Position numbers and translations under genes: made by a program. The notes under the pieces were generated by a model, which was not told the origin of the DNA, did no database searches, and saw only the letters and a list, made by a program, of their open reading frames with translations. Shown piece by piece: positions 52,061 to 60,324 of a stretch of DNA of 64,000 nucleotides. Numbering within the stretch: the stretch's first letter is position 1; every line of letters starts with the position of its first letter. Source of the stretch: Streptomyces finlayi (GTDB taxonomy: Bacteria > Actinomycetota > Actinomycetes > Streptomycetales > Streptomycetaceae); contig NZ_CP045702.1 of assembly GCF_014216315.1 (NCBI RefSeq), positions 2,108,001 through 2,172,000 on the forward strand, in the 5' to 3' direction.

Positions 52061-53334
52061 CTGTTGCCACCGGTGAAGTAGTTCGACAGTCCGGGCACCC
52101 GGAGCGAACCGCCGAACTGGCCCGCCTGCGTCACCTTCACCTTGGTGAAGAAGGCGAAGGGTACGTTCAGCGGCGGCGGGGTCTGCGGGCTGAAGGTGAC
52201 CGGGATGAGGCCGAAGAGGTTGCCCTTCAGCTCCTCGGTGTACATCGTCACCTCGCCGTTGCGGATCGTGGACGTGGAGCCCTTGTCCGACGTGACGTGA
52301 CCGGTCGTGCCGGCCGGTCCCACCGTCAGCTGGTGGAGGTCCTTGATGTCGATGGAGCTCGCGGTGAACTTCAGCACCTTCTTGATGCTGCCGTCCGACC
52401 GCTTCACCTCGACGATGCCCTTGTAGTCGAGCCCGTTGAGCGTGAGCATCGTCGACTCCAGGACCCACGGCTCGTTCGGGAGCAGCGGGATGCCCTGCTC
52501 CAGGTCGGCCGCGGCGAGTGCCTCGGGATCGGGGGTCGGACACGGGAAGCGCTCCTTGGCGCCGTCCGGGATGTCCTCGTCCTTCACCGGGTCCAGGCCC
52601 TTGACGTCCTCGTCGAGCTCCTCGACCTGCTTGCCCGCCCGGTCCGCCGCGTCGCGGATGGCGTCGGCGGTCCTGTCGACCGGGTCCTTCGCCTCGTCGG
52701 CCGTGTCCGCCGGGGTGGTGGGAGCGGTCTTCTCCGGTGCGGTCTCCGCAGGGGCGGGCGACTCGGTGGTGGGAGCCGGGGACGGGCTCGCCGTCTCCTT
52801 GTCCGGTCCGTCGAAGAGGTCCTTGAGCGCGTCACCGACACCGAGCGGGTCGAACGGGTTCTTCGTCGCGGTGGGCTCGGGTGTCGCGGTCGGCGTCGCC
52901 GCGGGCTTGTCCTGCGCCGTGGTGGCGGGCGCTGTCGAGCTCGCCGAGGGCTCGGGCGCGGCCGGTCCGGTCGCGTCCGGCTTCCCTGCCGGTTCGGTGG
53001 CGCCGGCGCTCGGCGTGGTGCTCGCCGTGGCACTCGGGGTCGGCGTCGCCGTGGGCTCCGGCTCCTGCGACTCGGCCGGCTCGTCGGAGCGGGTGACACA
53101 GGGCCCCGGCGCGAAGGGGATGTCCGAGGTGTCGTCGGCCATCGCGAGCTTGGGGGTGAGCCCCATACCGACGAAGACCGCCGTGGGCATCGCGGCGAGC
53201 GCGAAGGCCTTGCCCGCGGGTATCTGCAGCTTCGTCAGCAGCGACTTCCTCGGGGCCGCGTGGCGCGGCCCCCTCCGCTCACGGAGGTCGTCGCCGGTGA
53301 CGGTGTTCATCGGCTGTCCGTCGTCACCCCGCAC
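52057..53334 (-). CDS. Exported protein with Pro/Thr-rich linker, function unknown
   Basis: A 425-residue protein. A polar N-terminus (RRGPRHAAPRKSLLTKLQIP) leads to a hydrophobic export segment (AFALAAMPTAVFVGMGLTP, then AMA), so it is secreted or membrane-anchored. Residues about 80-220 are low-complexity Pro/Thr/Ala/Ser/Glu. The C-terminal about 180 residues form a beta-rich domain (PWVLESTMLTLNGLDYKGIV to VPGLSNYFTGGNS). It follows a DUF6114 membrane protein with which it overlaps by 11 nt. GTG 53334 has a G-rich site upstream; ATG 53310 is the alternative. The module is conserved in Streptomyces as far as I recall, but no function is known to me. Confidence 0.75.
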   Translation of the reverse strand: MRGDDGQPMNTVTGDDLRERRGPRHAAPRKSLLTKLQIPAGKAFALAAMPTAVFVGMGLTPKLAMADDTSDIPFAPGPCVTRSDEPAESQEPEPTATPTPSATASTTPSAGATEPAGKPDATGPAAPEPSASSTAPATTAQDKPAATPTATPEPTATKNPFDPLGVGDALKDLFDGPDKETASPSPAPTTESPAPAETAPEKTAPTTPADTADEAKDPVDRTADAIRDAADRAGKQVEELDEDVKGLDPVKDEDIPDGAKERFPCPTPDPEALAAADLEQGIPLLPNEPWVLESTMLTLNGLDYKGIVEVKRSDGSIKKVLKFTASSIDIKDLHQLTVGPAGTTGHVTSDKGSTSTIRNGEVTMYTEELKGNLFGLIPVTFSPQTPPPLNVPFAFFTKVKVTQAGQFGGSLRVPGLSNYFTGGNS

Positions 53335-53884
53335 GATGCCCCCCGCCGTCGGCGTCAACTGCCGTGTCGTACGGGGCCGGCTGCTGCTGAGGTACTGCCG
53401 CCCCGTGGAACGCCTCTTCCTCCGAAGGTGCGGCCTGCGACCGCTTCTGAGGTACGTCCTCGCGGTACGGGTCCCCGTCCGCCGCCGGCTCGCCCGGCGC
53501 CCAGGAGATGGACAGCGCGCCGCCCAGCATCGAGAGCAGGAAGCCGATCAGGAACCCGCCGATGTTGGCGACGGGTATGGAGACCAGCGCGAGCAGGATC
53601 GCCGCGACACCGGCGAACACCCGCACGATCTGGTGGAACCACATCGTCAGACCCAGCGTGATCAGCAGGATCCCGATGATCAGGGATCCGGCGCCGGCGG
53701 TGGTGGACATCGCCAGCGTCATGTTGCCGAGTTGGAGATCGGCGTAAGGGAAGTAGGCGATGGGTACACCGCCCACGATGGTGAACAGGCCCGCCCAGAA
53801 CGGCCGGTTACCCCGCCAGGTGCGGAATCCCCGCCGGAAGACGGTGAGGTGGTGCTCGTTCTGCCCTGTGGACTCGGGGCTCAT
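53324..53884 (-). CDS. DUF6114 membrane protein
   Basis: A 186-residue protein with about four transmembrane helices (WAGLFTIVGGVPIAYFPY, GAGSLIIGILLITLGLTMWF, VRVFAGVAAILLALVSIP, GGFLIGFLLSMLGGALSISW) and a polar C-terminal tail. AGGGAG precedes the ATG. It lies between a DUF6230 gene and the exported Pro-rich protein, whose start it overlaps, so the three likely form one surface system. Function unknown. Confidence 0.8.
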   Translation of the reverse strand: MSPESTGQNEHHLTVFRRGFRTWRGNRPFWAGLFTIVGGVPIAYFPYADLQLGNMTLAMSTTAGAGSLIIGILLITLGLTMWFHQIVRVFAGVAAILLALVSIPVANIGGFLIGFLLSMLGGALSISWAPGEPAADGDPYREDVPQKRSQAAPSEEEAFHGAAVPQQQPAPYDTAVDADGGGHRAG

Positions 53885-53940
53885 GGAAAACAGCTCCCTG
53901 GAACCGGTACTGCTGTGAGAAGAGAAGGGGTGGGGTGGGC

Positions 53941-53970
53941 GGCCGGAGGCCCTCAGGGAGCGTTCCGGCC
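53941..53970 (-). terminator. Hairpin terminator after the DUF6230 gene
   Basis: GGCCGGA (53941-53947) pairs with TCCGGCC (53964-53970), enclosing a small CCCT/AGGG stem. It stands 14 nt beyond the stop codon and partly separates DUF6230 from DUF6114. Confidence 0.6.
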
Positions 53971-53984
53971 ACCCGGGCGAGTGC

Positions 53985-54629
53985 TTAGAAGCACTCCTTG
54001 ACGCCCTTGTGCAGCTTCAGGCTCAGGTTGCTGAGCCGGAAGGTGCCGGCCGTGGTCGCCCAGGCCGTCTGCTCCACGTTGGTCAGGGTGGCCTTCTTCG
54101 CGCGCTGCGCGAAGCCGCCCTTCTTGACCGCCTCTTCCGTGCCGGGCTGGATGCCGGGGGCTCCGAGCGAGCCGGCGCCGACGCCGATGTCGATCTGCTC
54201 GAAGTACGCGTCCGCGTCGAGCTGGGCGATGTCCAGGTACAGGTTGGTCGCCCTGACCGGCTTCTCCGGGTCGGTACCGGCGTTCAGCTCCAGGCTGACG
54301 CTGCCGAGACCGAAGGGCAGGTTCGGCGTGACCACCGACTGGCACATGTTGGTGATGGTGGCCTTGCTGAAGCCGGACACCGCGACCGGGTGCGCCTGCG
54401 TCTTCTTGCCCTCGATGTCCGTGCCGACAGCGACGCTGCCGTACTGGACGAAGTCCTCACCGACGAGCTTGTCCGTGCTGACCTTGAAGCTCTGGCCGGA
54501 CACGGCGAAGGACGCCGCCAGCGCACCCTGCGCGAGACCGACACCCACCGCTGCGGTCGCGACGACGCTCGGCACCATGACCAGAGCGAAACGCTTCCAT
54601 CTCGTCCCACCGCGGATTTGGGAACTCAT
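53985..54629 (-). CDS. DUF6230 exported protein
   Basis: A 214-residue protein starting MSSQIRGGTRWKRF with an export signal (ALVMVPSVVATAAVGVGLAQ). The mature part is beta-rich (FAVSGQSFKVSTDKLVGEDF, VQYGSVAVGTDIEGK). Only two Cys (TNMCQSV and the penultimate residue) are present, suggesting a disulfide. Proteins of this family have been annotated as cholesterol esterase, but I see no hydrolase motif here. AGGAGG 6 nt upstream fixes ATG 54629. It is followed by DUF6114 and the exported Pro-rich gene; the order is conserved from memory. Confidence 0.8.
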   Translation of the reverse strand: MSSQIRGGTRWKRFALVMVPSVVATAAVGVGLAQGALAASFAVSGQSFKVSTDKLVGEDFVQYGSVAVGTDIEGKKTQAHPVAVSGFSKATITNMCQSVVTPNLPFGLGSVSLELNAGTDPEKPVRATNLYLDIAQLDADAYFEQIDIGVGAGSLGAPGIQPGTEEAVKKGGFAQRAKKATLTNVEQTAWATTAGTFRLSNLSLKLHKGVKECF

Positions 54630-55184
54630 ATTTTTCCTCCTTCTCGGACGTACATCTCCGGTCGGGCTCGTGCCCGCCTGGGAGGGGAGAAGTGCTACGT
54701 CCTCGGGAAGGAGAGCGCCCGGACCGGAGGCGTGTACCGCTTCCGGATCACCGGCGATCACCCCCGAGCGACAACCACTGGTCACGCTTCTGCGCAACCG
54801 GTTCGGACAGGCCCTGCCGTACGGCAGGAACCCCCCTGTCCGCGATCGGCGCCACTGCCGCCGACCACCCGGTGGGGACCCAAGGGCCGCTGGGCCCCGA
54901 CTGGCGGTGGGGCTGGCGGTATTGGACCGAGCCTGGCCGATCGTGGTGCATTCACGCCCGCGATACAAGGGGGGTCGTTACCCGCTGGTAACGGGCCGAT
55001 AACCGAGCTGCGACGGGGCGACACCGACCGGCCACACAGGGTGGCGCCGAACGGACACCGGAATCGGAAGAATGGGGACCTTGGAGGACAGATCCCAGGA
55101 TGCGACTTACTGCGAGTAACAGTCCGCATCTTTGTCAAGATTTGGCAAAGCGGAGGAGGGTCTCTTATCGCCCCGAACGCGAAA
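54630..55184. other. Upstream region of the DUF6230 gene
   Basis: 555 bp without a convincing gene. It contains the inverted repeat at 54976-54993 and must hold the leftward promoter of the DUF6230 gene. Other short frames here have no domains. Confidence 0.5.
54976..54993. promoter_or_regulatory. Inverted repeat, candidate operator
   Basis: CGTTACC-CGCT-GGTAACG is a perfect 7-bp inverted repeat with a 4-bp centre, about 350 bp upstream of the DUF6230 start. A/T-containing arms in high-GC DNA suggest a regulator site. Confidence 0.4.
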
Positions 55185-55216
55185 ACGGCCGTGGCGCCCG
55201 AGGGCGACACGGCCGT
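55185..55216 (-). terminator. Hairpin terminator after the TPR-thioredoxin gene
   Basis: ACGGCCGTG (55185-55193) pairs with CACGGCCGT (55208-55216), extended by CGCCC/GGGCG inside. It lies 9 nt beyond the stop codon. Confidence 0.75.
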
Positions 55217-55225
55217 GTTGTCATG

Positions 55226-56200
55226 TCAGAACAAGACGCGAGCGAGGGCCGTACGCGCGGCGGCGACCCTGGGGTCGTCGGGGCCGATGACCTCGAACAG
55301 TTCCAGGAGGCGGAGCCGTGCGGCGTCCCGGTCGTCACCGAAGGTACGGCGGACGGTCTCCACGAGACGGCCGAACGCGTCCTCGACGTGTCCTCCCACG
55401 AGGTCCAGGTCGGCGGCGGCCATCTGCGTCGCGAGGTCGTCCGGCTTCTCGGCGGCGTCCTTGCGCACCTGCTGCGGGTCCATCTTCTGGACGCGCCCCA
55501 GCAGTTCCGCCTGAGCGAGGCCGAGCTTGGCCTCGACGTTGACCGGGTCGTCGGCGAGCACGTTCTTGTACGCCTGGACGGCGCCGCCGAAGTCGTTGGC
55601 GTCCAGCGCCTGGGCCGCCGCCTCCAGCAGTGCGTCGTACGGGCCCGCGGGCACCTCGGCCGGCATCTGCCCCGCCTCGCCCTGCGCCTCGGCGTCGACG
55701 ACGATCCCGGTGAGGCCGAAGCGCTCCTCGCCGACCTGGATCAGCTGATCGAGCGTCTCGCGGATCTGGGCCTCGGGGGCCGCGCCCTGGAAGAGCGGGA
55801 GTGCCTGCCCGGCCACGACGGCGAAGACCGCCGGGATGCTCTGGATGGCGAACTGCTGCATCAGCATCTGGTTGGCGTCGACGTCGACCTTGGCCAGCAC
55901 GAAGCGGCCGTTGTACTCGACGGCCAGGCGCTCCAGGAGCGGGCCGAGCTGCTTGCACGGCTGGCACCACTCCGCCCAGAAGTCGATGACGACGGGAACC
56001 TCGGTGGAGCGGGTCAGCACATCGCGCTCGAAGCCCGCCTCGTCGACGTCGATCACAAGGGAGCCGGGGGCCGCGGCAGCGCCGCCGCCCTGCCGGGAGG
56101 CGTCGGCACGGGCCTGCTCGGCCTTGGCCTTGGCCTCACTGGCCGCTTTTACGGCGCCGAGGTCGACGACGCCGCTCATGGACATGTTCCTAGGCTGCAT
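55226..56200 (-). CDS. CnoX-like thioredoxin with TPR domain
   Basis: A 324-residue cytosolic protein. An Ala/Lys/Glu-rich N-terminal helix (about 15-40) precedes a thioredoxin domain with VVIDFWAEWCQPCKQLGPLL (Cys79, Cys82), then two or three TPR units (ALDANDFGGAVQAYKNVLADDPVNVEAKLGLAQAELL in 210-250). The domain order is that of E. coli CnoX/YbbN, a chaperone-holdase. Here both cysteines are present, with Gln instead of Gly in CxPC, so redox activity is plausible. GGGAGG precedes ATG 56200. Divergent from a TetR regulator gene. Confidence 0.88.
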   Translation of the reverse strand: MQPRNMSMSGVVDLGAVKAASEAKAKAEQARADASRQGGGAAAAPGSLVIDVDEAGFERDVLTRSTEVPVVIDFWAEWCQPCKQLGPLLERLAVEYNGRFVLAKVDVDANQMLMQQFAIQSIPAVFAVVAGQALPLFQGAAPEAQIRETLDQLIQVGEERFGLTGIVVDAEAQGEAGQMPAEVPAGPYDALLEAAAQALDANDFGGAVQAYKNVLADDPVNVEAKLGLAQAELLGRVQKMDPQQVRKDAAEKPDDLATQMAAADLDLVGGHVEDAFGRLVETVRRTFGDDRDAARLRLLELFEVIGPDDPRVAAARTALARVLF

Positions 56201-56402
56201 ACGTACATCCTCCCCCCTGGACCGGCTGTTCCGTGAAGCGATACGGGAACCGGCCCCGTCCGCAGCCTCCGCCGGTGTGCGTGGCGTGCGGACAGACACG
56301 GTTCCGGGGCTACGGAATGCCCCTGTTCTCGGTGCCGGGTCCCCACCCGGCTCCTGTGGCTGTCGATCGGTCGTCGCGCGAGGCCGGTGATGACCTTCGT
56401 CC

Positions 56403-56425
56403 TTACGCTACGACCCGTAGCGTAA
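56403..56425. promoter_or_regulatory. TetR-type operator in the divergent trx/tetR region
   Basis: TTACGCTACG (56403-56412) and CGTAGCGTAA (56416-56425) form a perfect 10-bp inverted repeat with a 3-bp centre. It lies 95 bp before the tetR start and about 200 bp before the TPR-thioredoxin start, so it could regulate both. Confidence 0.6.
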
Positions 56426-56520
56426 CTGCCGGAGCCCGCTCCCGGACAGGTGGCCCCGGTGATCTCTCTCACGGCCACCGGGCACGGCCGGCCGTACTTA
56501 CTGACGGGTATGGTCGCGGG

Positions 56521-57207
56521 ATGCTGAGCCACAGCCACCCCGAACCCGCCCGAACCGGGCGTCCGCGCAGTGCCGCGGCGGACGAGGCGATCCTGGAGGC
56601 GACCCGTGCGTCCCTCGTGGATCTCGGCTGGTCCAAGCTGACGATGGGGGACGTGGCCCTGCGCGCGGGAGTCGCCAAGACGACGCTCTACCGGCGCTGG
56701 GCGGGCAAGAACGAGCTGGTGGTCGATGCCGTCGCGGTCCTCTTCGACGAACTGGAACTCCCCGACCTGGGCAGCCTGTCGGCCGACATACAGGGAGTGG
56801 TGCTCCAGTTCGCGGCGCTGCTGGAGCGGCCGGAGACCAGGACCGCGCTGATGGCGGTGGTCGCGGAGTCGACGCGCGACGAGGCGCTGCGGACCCGGAT
56901 CCGGAATTCGATCGTGGAACGCCAGAAGCGTCTGGTGCTGCTGGGGCGGGAGCGGGCCGAGCAGCGCGGGGAACTGCCCGCGGAGCCGGACGCGGACACG
57001 GCGGCGCGCACCGCGGACCTGATCTTCGATGTGATCGCCGGGGCCGTGGTGCACCGGGCACTGGTGAGCGCCGAACCCGTCGATGCCGTCTGGGCCCGGC
57101 GCTTCACCGTGCTGCTGCTCGCGGGGCTGGGGGCAGCCGCGTCGGAGCGGATGGATCAGATGGAACGGATGGACCGGCCGGCTCAGAAGCCGGGCGGCTC
57201 CGTGTAG
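56521..57207 (+). CDS. TetR/AcrR-family regulator
   Basis: A 228-residue repressor. The N-terminal HTH is GRPRSAAADEAILEATRASL through TMGDVALRAGVAKTTLYRRW; the helical C-terminal domain has ALMAVVAESTRDEALRTRI. ATG 56521 stands 6 nt after TATGGT (56509-56514), suggesting a leaderless transcript. The 3' end overlaps the convergent icmA gene by 25 bp. Ligand unknown. Local candidates for control are its own promoter (operator at 56403-56425) and the icmA promoter, which bears a different palindrome. Confidence 0.88.
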   Translation: MLSHSHPEPARTGRPRSAAADEAILEATRASLVDLGWSKLTMGDVALRAGVAKTTLYRRWAGKNELVVDAVAVLFDELELPDLGSLSADIQGVVLQFAALLERPETRTALMAVVAESTRDEALRTRIRNSIVERQKRLVLLGRERAEQRGELPAEPDADTAARTADLIFDVIAGAVVHRALVSAEPVDAVWARRFTVLLLAGLGAAASERMDQMERMDRPAQKPGGSV

Positions 57208-58883
57208 GTGCCCCACTCCTCGCGCAGGACGCCGCAGATCTCGCCGAGGGTCGCCTCGGCCCGTACGGCCTCCAGCATCGGCACGATCATGTTCGAGCCG
57301 TCGCGCGCGGCGGCCAGCATCGCCTCCAGCGCGTCCCGGACCCGGGTGTCGTCCCGGGCGGCCTTACGGCTGACGAGCTCCCGCACCTGCTCCCGCTCGA
57401 CCTCGTGGCTGACGCGGAGGATCTCCAGGTCACCGGTGACGGAGCCGAGCGCGGTGTTGACGCCGACGACCTTCTTGTCGCCCTTCTCCAGCGAGCGCTG
57501 GTACACGAAGGCGGACTCGGCGATCTCGCCGGTGAACCAGCCGTCCTCGATGCCGCGCAGGATGCCGGAGGTCATCGGCCCGATCGGGTGCTTGCCGTCC
57601 GGGTGGGCCCGGGTGCCGCGCTCCCTGATCTGGTCGAAGATCTTCTCGGCCTCCGCCTCGATACGGTCGGTGAGCTGCTCGACGTACCAGGAGCCGCCCA
57701 GCGGGTCCGCGACGTTGGCGACGCCGGTCTCCTCCATCAGCACCTGCTGGGTGCGCAGGGCGATCTCGGCGGCCTGCTCGGAGGGGAGCGCGAGGGTCTC
57801 GTCGAGGGCGTTGGTGTGCAGCGAGTTGGTGCCGCCGAGGACGGCGGACAGGGCCTCGACCGCGGTCCTGACGACGTTGTTGTACGGCTGCTGGGCGGTG
57901 AGCGAGACACCGGCGGTCTGGGTGTGGAAGCGCAGCCACTGCGCCTTGTCGGTCTTCGCGCCGTACACCTCCTTCATCCAGCGGGCCCAGATCCGGCGGG
58001 CCGCGCGGAACTTGGCGATCTCCTCGAAGAAGTCGAGGTGCGCGTCGAAGAAGAAGGAGAGCCCGGGGGCGAAGGTGTCGACCTCCAGCCCGCGGGACAG
58101 GCCGAGCTCCACGTAACCGAAGCCGTCGGCGAGGGTGTACGCGAGCTCCTGCGCGGCCGTGGCTCCGGCCTCGCGGATGTGGTAGCCGGAGACCGAGAGC
58201 GGCTTGTACGCGGGGATGTCGCGGGCGCAGTGCTCCATCAGGTCGCCGATGAGGCGCAGATGGGGCTCGGGCTGGAAGAGCCACTCCTTCTGCGCGATGT
58301 ACTCCTTGAAGATGTCGGTCTGGAGCGTGCCGTTGAGCACGGCCGGATCGACGCCCTGGCGCTCGGCGGCGACCAGGTACATGCAGAAGACGGGTACGGC
58401 GGGGCCGCTGATCGTCATCGACGTCGTGACGTCACCGAGCGGGATGTCCTTGAACAGGACCTCCATGTCGGCCGCGGAGTCGATGGCCACGCCGCAGTGC
58501 CCGACCTCGCCGAGCGCGCGGGGTTCGTCGGAGTCACGGCCCATGAGGGTCGGCATGTCGAAGGCGACACTGAGTCCGCCGCCGCCCGCGGCGAGGATCA
58601 TCTTGTAGCGCTCGTTGGTCTGCTCCGCGTTGCCGAAGCCGGCGAACTGGCGGATGGTCCAGGTCCGGCCGCGGTAGCCGGTCGGGTGGAGTCCCCGGGT
58701 GAAGGGGTAATCGCCGGGCCAGCCGATCCGCTCGAACCCCTCGTACGTGTCGCCAGGGCGTGGCCCGTACGCGGGCTCCACCGGGTCTCCGGAGAGCGTG
58801 GTGAAGTCCGCGTCGCGCTTGCGGGCCTTGTCGTAACGGGCCTGCCAGCGTCGGCGGCCTTCCTCGATCGCGTCAGCGTCCAT
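57183..58883 (-). CDS. icmA: Isobutyryl-CoA mutase large subunit IcmA
   Basis: Coenzyme-B12-dependent mutase that isomerises isobutyryl-CoA and n-butyryl-CoA, with the small B12-binding subunit IcmB encoded elsewhere. The 566-residue length and MDADAIEEGRRRWQARYD start match IcmA. Phe80 (WTIRQFAGFG) and Gln198 (IAQKEWLF) are the residues that distinguish IcmA from methylmalonyl-CoA mutase (Tyr89 and Arg207 there). It supplies butyryl-CoA and recycles valine carbon, feeding polyketide precursors. Start at 58883 with GAGG very close upstream. A 24-bp palindrome lies just upstream of the start. Confidence 0.93.
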   Translation of the reverse strand: MDADAIEEGRRRWQARYDKARKRDADFTTLSGDPVEPAYGPRPGDTYEGFERIGWPGDYPFTRGLHPTGYRGRTWTIRQFAGFGNAEQTNERYKMILAAGGGGLSVAFDMPTLMGRDSDEPRALGEVGHCGVAIDSAADMEVLFKDIPLGDVTTSMTISGPAVPVFCMYLVAAERQGVDPAVLNGTLQTDIFKEYIAQKEWLFQPEPHLRLIGDLMEHCARDIPAYKPLSVSGYHIREAGATAAQELAYTLADGFGYVELGLSRGLEVDTFAPGLSFFFDAHLDFFEEIAKFRAARRIWARWMKEVYGAKTDKAQWLRFHTQTAGVSLTAQQPYNNVVRTAVEALSAVLGGTNSLHTNALDETLALPSEQAAEIALRTQQVLMEETGVANVADPLGGSWYVEQLTDRIEAEAEKIFDQIRERGTRAHPDGKHPIGPMTSGILRGIEDGWFTGEIAESAFVYQRSLEKGDKKVVGVNTALGSVTGDLEILRVSHEVEREQVRELVSRKAARDDTRVRDALEAMLAAARDGSNMIVPMLEAVRAEATLGEICGVLREEWGTYTEPPGF

Positions 58884-58890
58884 ACCTCGA

Positions 58891-58914
58891 ATTTACTAGG
58901 ACGTCCTAGTAAAT
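58891..58914. promoter_or_regulatory. Perfect 24-bp palindrome at the icmA promoter
   Basis: Each half reads ATTTACTAGGAC toward the centre. The site is 7 bp upstream of the icmA start and 11 bp before the DUF3817 terminator. Its AT-rich ends and exact symmetry indicate a dimeric repressor site (TetR or MarR family). The nearby MarR (59369-59878) and TetR (56521-57207) genes are the local candidates. Confidence 0.75.
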
Positions 58915-58925
58915 GTCGATGGCAA

Positions 58926-58954
58926 ACCGCCCGGCGCTTTTCGCGCGGGGCGGT
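58926..58954 (-). terminator. Hairpin terminator after the DUF3817 gene
   Basis: ACCGCCCGGCGC (58926-58937) pairs with GCGCGGGGCGGT (58943-58954) with one mismatch and a TTTTC loop, 7 nt beyond the stop codon. Confidence 0.75.
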
Positions 58955-58961
58955 CGGGGGG

Positions 58962-59288
58962 TCAGGCCTCGGCGGTGACCGGCGCGGAGTCGGTGACCAG
59001 GGCGCGGGCCTCGCGGCTGACCTTCGGCTCGACGAAGAACGAGGCGAAGGGGATGCAGCCCGCGGCCAGCACCCACAGGAGCTTGCCGAAGGGCCACTTC
59101 GCCTTGGAGCCGAGATCGAAGGCGAAGACGACGTAGACGATGAACAGCACACCGTGGATCTGGGAGATCAGCATGGTGTCGCCGGTCCCGAATCCGTACT
59201 TCGCGATGATCGCCGCGGTGAAGACGAGCAGCCAGACGGCGGTGACGTAGGCCATCACCCGGTAGCGGGTGAGCACGTTCTGTTTCAT
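58962..59288 (-). CDS. DUF3817 integral membrane protein
   Basis: A 108-residue protein with about three transmembrane helices (YRVMAYVTAVWLLVFTAAII, ISQIHGVLFIVYVVFAFDL, LLWVLAAGCIPFASFFVEPK). The RYRVMAY start and the HGVLF motif are typical of DUF3817 (YdzA-like) proteins of unknown function. ATG 59288 lacks a Shine-Dalgarno site, but TACGCT stands about 8 nt upstream, so the mRNA is probably leaderless. It lies between icmA and a MarR gene on the same strand. Confidence 0.85.
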   Translation of the reverse strand: MKQNVLTRYRVMAYVTAVWLLVFTAAIIAKYGFGTGDTMLISQIHGVLFIVYVVFAFDLGSKAKWPFGKLLWVLAAGCIPFASFFVEPKVSREARALVTDSAPVTAEA

Positions 59289-59368
59289 GACCACGAGCGT
59301 AACGGGGCGACGGGGGCGATCTTCGCGCGGCCCCGGCCCTGCCCGGGGGGCCGCCCTGCCACCTCGGC

Positions 59369-59878
59369 TCACCCCTCGTCGAAGTCCTTGGCCGCCACCC
59401 GCAGCGGGCGCAGCATCGCGAAGACCTCGGCGCACTCCTCCGCGTCGTACACCCCGAGCCCGAAGTCCATGGCCATCAGGTCCCGGGTGGCCGCCTCGAC
59501 GACCTCGCGGCCCTTGTCCGTGATGGAGGCGAGGGTTCCGCGGCCGTCGTTCGGGTTGGGCCGCTTGTCCACGAGACCGGACCTGACCAGCCGGTCCACG
59601 GTGTTCGTCACCGAGGTGGGGTGCACCATGAGGCGTTCGCCGATCTTGGACATCGGGAGTTCACCGGCCTGCGAGAACGTGAGCAGCACCAGCGCCTCGT
59701 AGCGCGCGAAGGTCAGCCCGTACGGCTTGACGGCGGCGTCGACCTCGGCCAGCAGGATCTGCTGCGCCCGCATGATCGAGGTGATCGCCCCCATCGAGGG
59801 CACGGGCCCCCAGCGGCGCCGCCAGAGTTCGTCGGCGCGGGCGATCGGATCGAAGGGAAGGCTGAGCGGCTTCGGCAC
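59369..59878 (-). CDS. MarR-family regulator
   Basis: A 169-residue protein with the MarR winged helix: LTFARYEALVLLTFSQAGEL, MSKIGERLMVHPTSVTNTVD, RLVRSGLVDKRPNPNDGRG. The N-terminal LSLPFDPIARADELWRRRWG resembles regulators next to acyl-CoA mutase genes. GTG 59878 lies 6 nt after TAAGGT, again a leaderless arrangement. It is upstream of DUF3817 and icmA on the same strand and is a good candidate for binding the icmA palindrome. Confidence 0.88.
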   Translation of the reverse strand: MPKPLSLPFDPIARADELWRRRWGPVPSMGAITSIMRAQQILLAEVDAAVKPYGLTFARYEALVLLTFSQAGELPMSKIGERLMVHPTSVTNTVDRLVRSGLVDKRPNPNDGRGTLASITDKGREVVEAATRDLMAMDFGLGVYDAEECAEVFAMLRPLRVAAKDFDEG

Positions 59879-60020
59879 GGCACGACCTTACCCACTGGTC
59901 ACATGCCGGTCAGCCCTGTCTCGCACTTCGGTATCGGACTCTTGTTCGGAACCCGTCCCGGGGCGGTTCTGCGTACCTCGGCGATCAGCAGGAGGGTGCA
60001 CGCGGTACCGATGGCGCCGG

Positions 60021-60239
60021 ATGCCGCGACGACCTGACGTGCTGTGCGCACTCGACGAACCGGCCGGGACGAGCGCGCTGGCGCACCGGCTCTCGCTCGC
60101 CCCCTCCTCCGTATCGGAACACCTGTCGGTGCTCCGGGCGGCCGGGCTGCTGACCTCGCGGCGCTACGGACACCAGGTGCTGTACGAGCGCACGCCCCTC
60201 GGGATCGCGCTGGCGGTGTCGGACCACCACTCAGGGTGA
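60021..60239 (+). pseudogene. Remnant of an ArsR-type regulator, winged helix only
   Basis: 72 codons ending at TGA 60237-60239. ALAHRLSLAPSSVSEHLSVL, then RAAGLLTSRRYGHQVLYERTPLG, is a well-preserved winged helix of the ArsR family found at the C-terminus of about 300-residue Streptomyces regulators. The large N-terminal domain (DUF5937 type) is absent upstream, where the frame is non-coding, so it looks like a decayed gene. Translation from ATG 60021 as a minimal DNA-binding peptide cannot be excluded. Confidence 0.55.
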
Positions 60240-60324
60240 CCGTTGTGTCACGATTGATCCCGCTTGTGTAACCGTTTCGTGCCATGCCCTTGCCTGCCCG
60301 TGTGCCACTGTCCGAGGGGGCTGG

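Noticed and set aside
57183..58883. Methylmalonyl-CoA mutase
   Set aside because: Phe80 and Gln198 are the isobutyryl-CoA mutase pair; the B12-binding domain is absent.
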